This document shows, one piece after another, positions 1 to 6,396 of a DNA stretch of 18,674 nt. The notes beneath the pieces were generated by a model. It had not been told where the DNA came from and made no database searches. It saw nothing but the letters and a program-made list of their open reading frames with translations. How positions within the stretch are numbered: the stretch's first letter is position 1; each line of letters begins with the position of its first letter. The position numbers were made by a program, and so were the translations under genes. The stretch is from an uncultured Oscillospiraceae bacterium (GTDB lineage: Bacteria; Bacillota; Clostridia; Oscillospirales; Acutalibacteraceae): assembly GCA_900544375.1 (NCBI GenBank), contig UQUZ01000050.1:1-18674 (forward strand), in the 5' to 3' direction.

Positions 1-26
1 GATGGTTTTTTCGGTTGCCTCTCTTC

Positions 27-57
27 TCCTTTGTTCAGTTTTCAGGGCGCAAAAAGC
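27..57 (-). other. Possible rRNA-operon leader/spacer remnant
   Basis: Read on the minus strand this stretch contains GAAAACTGAACAAAGGAG. That resembles the 'TTTGAAAACTGAA' boxA/processing segment found in rrn leaders and 16S-23S spacers of Firmicutes. It would fit a window edge lying next to an rRNA operon. This is recognition by eye of a short motif, so confidence is low. Confidence 0.25.
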
Positions 58-58
58 C

Positions 59-87
59 TTGACAAAGCGGCGTTGATGTGAGAAAAT
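59..87 (+). promoter_or_regulatory. Sigma-A promoter of the tRNA/5S cluster
   Basis: A perfect -35 TTGACA (59-64) is followed by a 17-bp spacer and the -10 GAAAAT (82-87). A TG pair at 79-80 makes it an extended -10. It lies about 40 bp before the first tRNA, as expected for a stable-RNA promoter. Confidence 0.65.
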
Positions 88-128
88 ATCGGCGTCAAAA
101 GGTACACAATGATAAAGAAACAGGATGA

Positions 129-204
129 GCACCATTAGCTCAGTTGGTAGAGCACCTGACTCTTAATCAGGGTGTCCACGGTTCGAGCCCGTGATGGTGT
201 ACCA
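129..204 (+). tRNA. tRNA-Lys (anticodon CTT)
   Basis: The cloverleaf can be drawn by eye. The acceptor stem GCACCAT pairs with ATGGTGT, with a G-U first pair. The D-arm contains AGCTCAGTTGGTAGAGC, the anticodon loop is ACTCTTAAT with CTT, and the T-loop is GTTCGAGCC. The 3' end is A plus an encoded CCA. Length is 76 nt. It reads AAG codons and is the first gene of a tRNA/5S transcription unit. Confidence 0.96.
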
Positions 205-209
205 AGCGT

Positions 210-285
210 GGCCCGTTGGTCAAGTGGCCTAAGACTCCGGCCTCTCACGCCGGCAACAGCGGTTCGAATCCGCTACGGGTCACCA
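210..285 (+). tRNA. tRNA-Glu (anticodon CTC)
   Basis: The acceptor stem GGCCCGT pairs with ACGGGTC. The anticodon stem CCGGC/GCCGG holds the loop CTCTCAC with anticodon CTC, the T-loop is GGTTCGAATCC, and CCA is encoded. Length is 76 nt. Only 5 nt separate it from tRNA-Lys, so the two are processed from one precursor. It reads GAG codons. Confidence 0.95.
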
Positions 286-349
286 AAAACGCTTAAAGCG
301 GCGGAAACGCTGTTTTAATAGAGATCTGTGTGAAGAGCACAGAGCAGAA

Positions 350-466
<117 letters not shown>

Positions 467-471
467 CAAAG

Positions 472-516
472 AACCCGGTTTGGTTCGCATGGCAACATGT
501 GAACCGAAACCGGTTT
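472..516 (+). other. Long hairpin directly after 5S
   Basis: The 472-491 arm pairs with 496-515 around a GCAA tetraloop, forming about 18 pairs with one bulge and one G-U. No T-run follows, so an RNA-processing hairpin between 5S and tRNA-Asn is more likely than a terminator. A smaller inverted pair TCCACA (516-521) / TGTGGA (540-545) follows. Confidence 0.55.
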
Positions 517-581
517 CCACATTCCGCAACATGTATCATTGTGGATGAAGTGGGAAAGATATTTTCCGAGCTCTTTTATAT

Positions 582-657
582 TCCTCCTTAGCTCAGCCGG
601 TAGAGCATGCGGCTGTTAACCGCAGGGTCGTTGGTTCGAGTCCAACAGGGGGAGCCA
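582..657 (+). tRNA. tRNA-Asn (anticodon GTT)
   Basis: The acceptor stem TCCTCCT pairs with AGGGGGA, with one U-G pair. The D-arm is AGCTCAGCCGGTAGAGC, the anticodon stem TGCGG/CCGCA holds the loop CTGTTAA with GTT, the T-arm is TTGGTTCGAGTCCAA, and the 3' end is G plus CCA. Length is 76 nt. The last 26 bases before the final A (631-656) recur exactly at 839-864, the hallmark of a tRNA 3' end used as an integration site. Confidence 0.96.
631..656 (+). repeat. Direct repeat copy 1 (tRNA-Asn 3' end, putative att)
   Basis: These 26 bases run from the T-arm (TTGGTTCGAGTCC) to the acceptor 3' strand (AGGGGGAGCC) inside the intact tRNA-Asn. They are identical to 839-864. Integrases often use this part of a tRNA gene as attB. 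Confidence 0.7.
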
Positions 658-698
658 AAAAAGAAAAATCCCATCCGTAGGGTGGGGTTTTTCTTTTT
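658..698 (+). terminator. Rho-independent terminator of the tRNA/5S unit
   Basis: The 19-base arms 658-676 and 680-698 pair fully, with some G-U, around a 3-nt loop GTA. The A-tract and T-tract form the base of the stem, so the structure can work in both directions. It ends the stable-RNA transcript just 1 nt after the tRNA-Asn CCA. Confidence 0.85.
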
Positions 699-838
699 GA
701 CATCTTGCGTAGCATGCAAACCGGCGCGCTTGTGTTTCGGCAGACGCATCGCGGCTGTGAACTGGCTCAGGTAATCCTTGAAAGGATTGCGACGCGTTTC
801 AAGCGAGCAAGACGACTATGTTTTTGACCGAAACGGTC
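699..838. other. Non-coding stretch between the two att-like repeats
   Basis: No convincing gene is present. On the minus strand a frame stays open through here and on into the terminator and tRNA-Asn, without a usable start. Its translation (containing TRRNPFKDYLSQF and MRLPKHKRAG) resembles spurious proteins often predicted beside tRNA genes in Clostridia. The DNA may therefore be a dispersed repeat rather than a gene. That resemblance is from memory. Confidence 0.35.
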
Positions 839-864
839 TTGGTTCGAGTCCAACAGGGGGAGCC
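839..864 (+). repeat. Direct repeat copy 2 (tRNA-Asn 3' end duplicate, putative att)
   Basis: This is an exact 26-bp copy of the tRNA-Asn 3' end at 631-656. It has no 5' half of a tRNA in front of it, only a small hairpin GACCG-AAA-CGGTC (826-838) abutting it. It marks the start of the AT-richer accessory patch. No third copy was seen further right in the window. Confidence 0.7.
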
Positions 865-872
865 CAAAGATT

Positions 873-904
873 TAGACAAAGAAGAAACAAAAGAGTTATA
901 TAAT
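873..904 (+). promoter_or_regulatory. Candidate promoter of the HIT gene
   Basis: A perfect -10 TATAAT lies at 899-904. The best -35 is TAGACA at 873-878, but the 20-bp spacer is long. The -10 overlaps a possible upstream TTG start at 904, which argues for the later ATG at 967. Confidence 0.4.
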
Positions 905-966
905 TGATGCGGAACAATCAGAAGATTGCTCATTGCTTCTATAAACACTATCAAGGAGAATATGAA

Positions 967-1416
967 ATGAACTGTGATATGTGCAAGGTTATTGAGGAAA
1001 TTAAGAAAAATGAAAATCCGTGGTTTGTTAAGGAGCTTAAAACGGGTTATGTTATTTTCGGTTGGAATCAACATTTTCACGGTTATGTGATATTTATTTG
1101 CAAACAGCATGTTACTGAAATTTGGGAGTTGGAAGAAGATTTCAGGAAACAATATCTAAATGAAATGACACTTGTTGCAAAGGCAGTTAAGGAAGCCTTC
1201 GGGGCAGAGAAGATGAATTACGAGTGTCTTGGTAATGGCGATGTGCATTTGCATTTTCATTTGTTCCCACGAGTTAGCGGTGATTTGGGTGAGTACGGCA
1301 ATAACGGAAAAGGTCCTGTGTGGTGGCTGCCGAAAGAAATTATGTGGGACAAAAACAATATTCCGGATATGAAAGAACTCGAACAAATGAAAGATAAATT
1401 ACTTCGTGTTTTATGA
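967..1416 (+). CDS. HIT-family protein
   Basis: The product is a 149-residue histidine-triad protein, a nucleotide hydrolase/transferase-type fold acting in the cytoplasm. The triad HLHFHLF at residues 94-100 (H94, H96, H98) is intact, and the N-terminal CDMCKVI resembles the Cys pair that opens many HIT proteins. The C-terminal part (GPVWWLPKE region) is unlike the common HinT type, so the substrate cannot be named. The start was chosen at 967 because AAGGAG (953-958) sits 8 nt upstream. In-frame TTG 904 and ATG 907 have no such site and overlap the -10 box. Base composition is clearly more AT-rich than the housekeeping genes to the right. A strong terminator follows, so it is a single-gene unit, probably cargo of the accessory patch. 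Confidence 0.88.
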   Translation: MNCDMCKVIEEIKKNENPWFVKELKTGYVIFGWNQHFHGYVIFICKQHVTEIWELEEDFRKQYLNEMTLVAKAVKEAFGAEKMNYECLGNGDVHLHFHLFPRVSGDLGEYGNNGKGPVWWLPKEIMWDKNNIPDMKELEQMKDKLLRVL

Positions 1417-1440
1417 GGGTTTAAAAAAGTGTAGTAAATA

Positions 1441-1487
1441 AAAAAGAACATTCAACCCAAATGGTCTTGAATGTTCTTTTTTTGTTT
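1441..1487 (+). terminator. Rho-independent terminator after the HIT gene
   Basis: A perfect 15-bp stem (1441-1455 with 1467-1481) encloses an 11-nt loop. The right arm runs into a T-rich tail extending to about 1490. The A-run on the left makes it bidirectional. Confidence 0.9.
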
Positions 1488-1552
1488 TTTTGGCGGAAGT
1501 TTTACAGATGTGAAAAAGAAAGCAGGGAGGAACACGAAACATTCCAAGCGAT

Positions 1553-1772
1553 GTGATCATATATTTCAGTATCCTTTCCAGAGGTCATCAAATACCGGCC
1601 TCTCTGGGGGCTGAGGGAACCGCTAGTTTGCTAGTGGTTTTGATTGCAGTGCTTCCCCGGCCGGGGGATTCCTGTCGAACGGTCATTCTGCTTTCTAGGC
1701 GCCGTTCCGAACGGCTTTCGACCCTCCGTGCATATATCCGAACAGTAGGAAGTCCGGCTGGGAAACTGGCTA
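1553..1772 (+). pseudogene. Possible mobile-element relic (non-coding or degraded)
   Basis: This fills most of the gap between the HIT and DUF3795 genes and is more GC-rich than both. One frame (1584-1748) reads with two internal stops and includes IPVERSFCFLGAVPNGFRP. Another frame is open for 77 codons (1553-1786). Both resemble, from memory, short proteins often predicted inside conjugative transposons of gut Firmicutes. No frame has a proper ribosome binding site. I treat it as element-derived DNA rather than a working gene. Confidence 0.3.
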
Positions 1773-1801
1773 TTGCCACACTTTAAGAATTGTAATAGAA
1801 T
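1773..1801 (+). promoter_or_regulatory. Promoter of the DUF3795 gene
   Basis: The -35 TTGCCA (1773-1778), a 17-bp spacer and the -10 TAGAAT (1796-1801) lie about 35 bp before the start codon at 1837. Confidence 0.6.
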
Positions 1802-1836
1802 GGTGGCGTCAAAAGTTGGGACAGGGAGGCCAGACG

Positions 1837-2244
1837 ATGAGAATACCAAAGGAAAATGTTGATACGGTCATGTTTGCCCCCTGCGGAATGAATTGTCTGG
1901 TTTGCTATAAACATTGCTGTCATAAAAAGCCGTGTGCCGGCTGTTTGAACAGCGATATAGGAAAACCAGGACATTGCCGCAAATGCAAAATAAAGGATTG
2001 CGTTCGGGGTAAGGGGATATCCTATTGTTTTGAATGCCCGGATTATCCATGCAAGCTGATAAAAAACCTTGAAAAAAGTTATAACAAGAGGTATCTAGCG
2101 AGCCTTATGGAAAATAGCGAATTTGTCCGTCAACATGGTTTAGCAAGGTTTATGGAAAGTCAGAAGGAAGAATATACCTGCCCGAAATGTGGCGGTGTCA
2201 TTTCCCTGCACGACAGAGAATGTAGCGAATGCCAGAAAGTTTGA
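1837..2244 (+). CDS. DUF3795-like cysteine-rich protein
   Basis: The product is a 135-residue soluble protein with about sixteen cysteines, so it is very likely metal-binding (zinc or iron-sulfur). The N-terminal APCGMNCLVCY (residues 15-23) and the following CCxxxxCxxC and CxxCxxxxC clusters match the DUF3795 pattern. A second module at the C-terminus, CPKCGG (115-120) and CSEC (129-132), looks like an added zinc ribbon. The biochemical role of the family is not established. The start ATG is preceded by GGGAGG (1824-1829) at 7 nt; an in-frame TTG at 1816 lacks such a site. It has its own promoter and sits in the accessory patch between relic sequences. Confidence 0.8.
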   Translation: MRIPKENVDTVMFAPCGMNCLVCYKHCCHKKPCAGCLNSDIGKPGHCRKCKIKDCVRGKGISYCFECPDYPCKLIKNLEKSYNKRYLASLMENSEFVRQHGLARFMESQKEEYTCPKCGGVISLHDRECSECQKV

Positions 2245-2265
2245 AGTAAGCAAGGGGAAGGCGGA

Positions 2266-2394
2266 TTGGCATCGACAATGCAAGAACGCCTAAAAGATCT
2301 GTATATGGAGCGCGGTTTGACGCTATTTACCTCGGCCTGCGGGCGAACAGTTCGCCTCTACGCCGTAATAAAAAAAGAGCCGATAGCCATCTGA
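2266..2394 (+). pseudogene. Truncated XRE-family regulator (N-terminal stub)
   Basis: From ATG 2278 (or TTG 2266) the frame reads MQERLKDLYMERGLTL. This is the typical first helix of XRE/Cro-type helix-turn-helix regulators (MQERLKDLRVERGLTLEQLA-like) found in conjugative elements. After about 16 residues the similarity stops and the frame runs through unrelated sequence to TGA at 2392. The break lies near 2323-2325, exactly where a reverse-strand frame ends. A real regulator would have 60 or more further residues. Confidence 0.5.
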
Positions 2395-2517
2395 TAACGG
2401 AACAGCGCGTATCTTTTTGATCCATGCGGATATATCTGGCCTTGCTTTGTTACTTCGCTGCGCTTCGTAATCAAAAATGATCTGTTTGACACAGTATGTA
2501 CCGCAATATATTTTGGG
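2323..2517 (-). pseudogene. Reverse-strand gene tail, likely mobile-element relic
   Basis: A minus-strand frame without a start codon is open from about 2517 to the TAG at 2323-2325. It reads with good protein character near its end (RPDISAWIKKIRAVPLSDGY, then LFFYYGVEANCSPAGRGK). No family is assigned. It abuts the broken XRE stub, so the two appear to be a rearrangement joint. It resembles, from memory, small ORFs carried by gut Firmicutes elements. Confidence 0.35.
2486..2514 (+). promoter_or_regulatory. Promoter of the metallophosphoesterase gene
   Basis: A perfect -35 TTGACA (2486-2491), a 17-bp spacer and the -10 TATTTT (2509-2514) are present. It lies inside the relic region, 46 bp before the start codon. 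Confidence 0.6.
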
Positions 2518-2559
2518 GTGGTCAGAAGCGCATTGATCGCTAAGAAAGGGGAGGATAGT

Positions 2560-3432
2560 ATGACTGTTAAGAAGAAGAGAACTATGATATTGTCAGCTAT
2601 TTTAATTGCCCTATTCATATTCACAATTTGGACAATTTGGAGCAACAGTGCTCTTGAATTGAATTCTTATACGCTTACGAATAGCAAACTACCCGAAGCG
2701 TTTAACGGTTTTCGCATAGCACAAGTATCGGACTTACACAATACCGAAATAGGCACAGATAATGACGATCTCGTTGAAATGCTAACATTCGCGAAACCTG
2801 ATATTATAGCAATGACAGGAGATATTATCGACTCCAATAACACAGATCTTGATATTGCACTACATTTCGCAGAAGAAGCGGTAAAAATTGCACCATGTTA
2901 TTATATAACAGGCAATCACGAAGCGTGGGTTTCAGAAAACATATATAGTGAATTTGAAGATAATCTGATTGAAATGGGTATATCGGTTTTGCATAATGAA
3001 AAAGTTTTACTCGAAAGAGAAGAAGCGAAAATATCCTTAATAGGCATTGACGACCCTGATTTTTTCGAACGAGCAACATTGGGTGGAATTCAAGGGGCGA
3101 TCATAGAAACCAAGTTAAGTCCTCTATTAGACAATAGGAATTATAATATCGTTCTTTGCCATAGACCGGAGTTTTTTGATAATTATGCTGCGCTTGGAGC
3201 AGAATTGGTGTTGACCGGCCATGCTCATGGAGGTCAATTTAGATTGCCGTTTATTGGAGGGCTAATAGCACCAAATCAAGGTTTGTTTCCACAATATGAC
3301 GCCGGACTTTTTTCGGAAAAAAACACAAATATGATTGTCAGCCGGGGTGTTGGAAATAGCATTATTCCATTTCGATTTCATAATCGGCCAGAAGTAATTT
3401 TAATAGAATTGCAGGCAGATACTTCTAATTAA
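2560..3432 (+). CDS. Membrane-anchored calcineurin-like metallophosphoesterase (YkuE/YaeI type)
   Basis: The product is a 290-residue dinuclear-metal phosphoesterase. All family motifs are present: SDLH (D58, H60), TGD (D88), GNHE (118-121), LCHRPE (H201) and TGHAHGG (H221, H223). One N-terminal transmembrane helix (about residues 9-27) follows a KKKR stretch, so the catalytic domain faces the outside of the membrane. Relatives are thought to act on phospholipids or lipid-linked phosphates; the substrate here is unknown. AAGGGGAGG (2546-2554) precedes ATG 2560. An in-frame GTG at 2518 overlaps the promoter and was rejected. AT-rich codon use matches the accessory patch. Its last 8 bases overlap the end of the convergent methyltransferase fragment. 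Confidence 0.9.
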   Translation: MTVKKKRTMILSAILIALFIFTIWTIWSNSALELNSYTLTNSKLPEAFNGFRIAQVSDLHNTEIGTDNDDLVEMLTFAKPDIIAMTGDIIDSNNTDLDIALHFAEEAVKIAPCYYITGNHEAWVSENIYSEFEDNLIEMGISVLHNEKVLLEREEAKISLIGIDDPDFFERATLGGIQGAIIETKLSPLLDNRNYNIVLCHRPEFFDNYAALGAELVLTGHAHGGQFRLPFIGGLIAPNQGLFPQYDAGLFSEKNTNMIVSRGVGNSIIPFRFHNRPEVILIELQADTSN

Positions 3433-3694
3433 TTGTTTGAACTGATTTTTTGGCAAAGCTGATAAATGTGCTGTCACGGTCAATTGCCGTTATTTCAGCA
3501 TTCGGATACCAGCGATGTAAAGCTCCTGCAAGCGCTCCGGGGCCGCAACCAATTTTGAGGATTTTGAATGGATGGTTGGCATCCAAATCAAACAACGCCT
3601 TGTACTGCTCTGCAAACATATCATGAAATCGTAGTTTGCGCGTATCATACAGGGTGTTGACGCCTTGCACGTATTTCGACCAAATGACATTCAT
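3425..3694 (-). pseudogene. Truncated class I SAM-dependent methyltransferase
   Basis: The frame is 89 residues, whereas members of this fold need 200 or more. It has a good ribosome binding site (AAGGAG at 3703-3708) and a normal N-terminus. Next come motif I LKIGCGPGALAG (residues 46-57), in which the usual acidic residue before IGCG is Lys, and motif II EITAIDRD (67-74). Then it stops after FAKKSVQTIN. The rest of the fold, including motifs III onward, is missing. The stop codon lies inside the end of the convergent phosphoesterase gene, so arrival of that DNA probably cut the gene. It lies 66 nt downstream of the YgjP-like gene and may be co-transcribed. Confidence 0.75.
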
Positions 3695-3760
3695 TTTATC
3701 CGCTCCTTTCTTTCCATTGCATCAATAATAAAATCGATTTGTGGATTTCTCGCATCCTTT

Positions 3761-4429
3761 TTACCATCCCTGCCTTAGGAGGCTCTCCTGCACTTCTTTC
3801 AAGGATTGGCGGCGGGCCTTGTAGTCCGGCAGAATTCCTTCTACAATTGCCCAGAAACGAGAAGAGTGATTGAATTCGATCAGATGCGCAAGCTCGTGGA
3901 CGACAACGTAGTCCATTGCTTCCGGCGGCGCGCACAGGAGGCGCCAGGAAAAATTGAGCCCGCCTTTTGCCGAGCAGGAGCCCCAGCGCGTTTTGGCCGA
4001 GGTGATGCGCACCTGCTGGGGGGCCTTTCCAACGAGTGGGGCAAAGCGCTCCACCGCACTTGGCAAAAGGGCTTTTGCCGCTTTGCGGTAAAAGTCAACA
4101 AGGGCGGCGCGCAGCTCTGCCTCCGGCAGATCGGGCAGCAAAAAGCGCGTTCCATTGAAGGAAATATCCCTTGCTTGCGAAGGCTCGGCCGGATAACTCC
4201 GGCCGAGAAATATAACCGTCCCGCCGGGCCGAATTCGGTCCATGGCCTGCAACTGGATGCGTTCCCGCATTTTTGTTTGATGGGTTGTGATCCATGCTTC
4301 CTTCTCCTGCACGAGGCGATCAATTTCTGCTTCGGATACGCTGCGGGGCGCGCGCACCTCAATTTCGCCCTCTTTTGTGATATAAATGCCGACTGTTTTG
4401 CGCTTCATGCGCCTGAGCTGATAATTCAT
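3761..4429 (-). CDS. YgjP-like metallopeptidase domain protein (DUF45/M48-related)
   Basis: The product is 222 residues, normal length for the family. The zinc-peptidase signature HELAH (H178, E179, H182) is followed by the third ligand H188 in FNHSSRFW. Upstream lies the family hallmark TRWGSCSAKGGLNFSWRL (148-164). It is soluble, with no signal peptide. Members are sometimes annotated as M48 peptidase or UTP pyrophosphatase; in vivo substrates are poorly known. AGGAG (4437-4441 on this strand) sits 7 nt before the ATG. Composition is GC-richer, like the core genes, so it belongs to the resident chromosome next to the accessory patch. It is divergent from the beta-lactamase-like gene. Confidence 0.88.
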   Translation of the reverse strand: MNYQLRRMKRKTVGIYITKEGEIEVRAPRSVSEAEIDRLVQEKEAWITTHQTKMRERIQLQAMDRIRPGGTVIFLGRSYPAEPSQARDISFNGTRFLLPDLPEAELRAALVDFYRKAAKALLPSAVERFAPLVGKAPQQVRITSAKTRWGSCSAKGGLNFSWRLLCAPPEAMDYVVVHELAHLIEFNHSSRFWAIVEGILPDYKARRQSLKEVQESLLRQGW

Positions 4430-4577
4430 CGAAACACTCCTGTTTTTCTATTCTGTTTGCCAATCAGGTAAACCGGAGTTACCGTTTTATCCTATCATAC
4501 CACCCTGTTTCAAGCAATGGATATGACAAAATCGATTCAAAACGCTTGGTGGGAAAAAGATTTATTTTTTGAAGGAT

Positions 4578-4607
4578 ATGACAGGATAGGCGCTTGTGTG
4601 CTATACT
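4578..4607 (+). promoter_or_regulatory. Promoter of the beta-lactamase-like hydrolase gene
   Basis: The -35 ATGACA (4578-4583), an 18-bp spacer and the extended -10 TGC-TATACT (4602-4607) are present. The decamer GGATATGACA at the -35 is repeated upstream at about 4520-4530, a possible regulator site. Transcription from here would start after the in-frame GTG at 4594, excluding it as the start codon. Confidence 0.6.
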
Positions 4608-4650
4608 AAAACAATTAATAATTCAAGATTCGTCAAGGAGGCGAAAGGGA

Positions 4651-6339
4651 ATGGGCGATTATCCGACTGCGCCGCTGCCGCGTGCCGGTTCACCGGAGGA
4701 GGCGGGCGTTTCCTCCGCGGAAGTTCTCCGCTTTGTGGAGGATTTGCAAAAGAGTGGAATTGAAAACCACAGTTATATGGTGCTGCGTGGTGGCCGCGTT
4801 GCGGCGGAAGCATTTCATGAGCCGTTTGCGCCCGACCTGCCGCACCCCATGTATTCCGTGAGCAAAACCGTAACGGCGATTGCCGTGGGGTTTGCCATTG
4901 AGGAAGGCCTTTTCGCCTTGGAAACCCGCCTTTTGGATCTTTTTCCGGAATATATGCCAAAGTCGCCGGATGATCCGCTCTGGGAGCTGACAATTTTTCA
5001 TCTGGTGGCAATGCAGAGTGGCAAGGAGGCCAATTTCCTTGACCCAAAGGAAAAGGGCGATTGGGTCGCCCGCTTTTTTGCCTCCGGCTGGGAGGGGAGG
5101 CCCGGCCGCTGGAAATATGTCAATGAAAATATTTATATGCTTTGCGCAGCGATTCACCGCGTCACGGGCGCAAGCGTCACGCAATTTTTAATGCCCCGGC
5201 TTTACCGTCCGCTGGGCATCCAAACGCCTTTTTGGGAGACGGATGAAAACGGTGTGGAGGCCGGCGGTTGGGGCCTTTGGTTGAGAACGGAAGACCTGGC
5301 CAAAATCATGCTTTGTTATCAGCAGGGCGGCGTGTTTCAGGGCGAGCAGGTGATTCCTGCTTTTTGGGCCAAGGCAGCGCCGCAAAAGCAAACTGATAAT
5401 TCCTCCAGCAAAGGCGCAGATACGAGCGCAGGCTATGGTTTTGGCCTCTGGCGGTGTAAAGGGGAGGCGCACGCCTATCGTGCGGACGGTTTATTTTCGC
5501 AGTTTGGCATCGTTTTTGAGGATTATGACGCCGTGCTGGTGATGACAAACGCCGCGCTTGATGAGCAGTCCGTATTGGATTGTATTTGGCGGCATTTTCC
5601 AAAAGCGTTTCAGGAAAAAACCGTGGAGAAATCGCCTCCTGTTCCACCTGAACTGCTGGAGGAGGCCTATCCATTGGATGTGGTGCCGGTCGGCATCCGT
5701 AGCCGTATGGAGGAAAGGCTGGAGCAAAGCGTGATCCGCGTTAAGCGCCGCCGCTCGCTGAACCTCATCCATTTCCCGCCCAGCATCCTGCCCATTGCCG
5801 CCACTTATCTGAAGCGTGATAAAGCGGGTAATTTTGATCAGATTCTGTTTGCCTTCAGCGTGGATAAATGCGCCATGACATGGACGGAGGGAGATGAGAC
5901 GAATACCGTCTCCTGTGGGATGGATGGTCATCAGCGCTATGGTAAGGTTGTGCTCGGCGGTATCAGCTACACTGTTTGCGCCAGCGCGGCGTGGCTTGAT
6001 GAACGGACGTTGGAGGTGTGGATTCGCCCTTTGGAAACGGTGGCGAAGCGCACGCTCCGTTTCCATTTTGATCGATTGCGAGTGCATATCCGTCCGGGCA
6101 GTGCGCCTACCATCCGCGAGCTTGCTGGGGAGATGGCAATCATGGCGACGCGGCTGCTCCATTTCAGGCCTTTTGCCGCGATTTCCAAGTTCTTTTTGCG
6201 GCTGTTTTATCCAGTCCTAGAGCCGCATATGCACGGTATTTTGGTTCCGCGAGAGCTGGTAGACACCGTTCAATATAAGAAAAAACAGGTAAGGGACGCT
6301 CTTGCCGCCCGAGAGGAGCGCAAGCGGGAAGAAGATTAG
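4651..6339 (+). CDS. Serine hydrolase, beta-lactamase (class C/PBP-like) family with C-terminal extension
   Basis: The product is 562 residues. The N-terminal 350 or so form a class C beta-lactamase/DD-peptidase-like fold: SVSK (S69, K72) as the SxxK nucleophile motif, YVN (156-158) as the YxN motif, and HAYRADG (274-280) in the place of the third motif. Residues from about 365 to 562 form an extra domain with a basic linker (VKRRRS) that I do not recognise. Its C-terminal helices are rich in aromatic residues. No signal peptide is visible, so it is probably a cytoplasmic esterase or peptidase rather than a secreted lactamase. AAGGAGG (4635-4641) lies 9 nt before ATG 4651. It is a single-gene unit. 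Resistance should not be inferred from the fold. Confidence 0.85.
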   Translation: MGDYPTAPLPRAGSPEEAGVSSAEVLRFVEDLQKSGIENHSYMVLRGGRVAAEAFHEPFAPDLPHPMYSVSKTVTAIAVGFAIEEGLFALETRLLDLFPEYMPKSPDDPLWELTIFHLVAMQSGKEANFLDPKEKGDWVARFFASGWEGRPGRWKYVNENIYMLCAAIHRVTGASVTQFLMPRLYRPLGIQTPFWETDENGVEAGGWGLWLRTEDLAKIMLCYQQGGVFQGEQVIPAFWAKAAPQKQTDNSSSKGADTSAGYGFGLWRCKGEAHAYRADGLFSQFGIVFEDYDAVLVMTNAALDEQSVLDCIWRHFPKAFQEKTVEKSPPVPPELLEEAYPLDVVPVGIRSRMEERLEQSVIRVKRRRSLNLIHFPPSILPIAATYLKRDKAGNFDQILFAFSVDKCAMTWTEGDETNTVSCGMDGHQRYGKVVLGGISYTVCASAAWLDERTLEVWIRPLETVAKRTLRFHFDRLRVHIRPGSAPTIRELAGEMAIMATRLLHFRPFAAISKFFLRLFYPVLEPHMHGILVPRELVDTVQYKKKQVRDALAAREERKREED

Positions 6340-6396
6340 AAAGCTGCCGTTTCTCACGCTACGGAGCGTTTGGCCTTATGAAGGCATCAAAAATAG

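Noticed and set aside
331..342. GAAGAGCACA resembling a sequencing adapter
   Set aside because: Only 10 bases match, inside a natural 5S upstream spacer with its own small inverted repeat; likely chance.
904..966. Upstream TTG 904/ATG 907 start for the HIT gene
   Set aside because: No ribosome binding site; overlaps the TATAAT; ATG 967 has AAGGAG at 8 nt and gives a normal HIT N-terminus.
4651..5700. Antibiotic resistance by the beta-lactamase-fold protein
   Set aside because: No signal peptide, unusual third motif and extra domain; the fold is shared by many esterases and peptidases.
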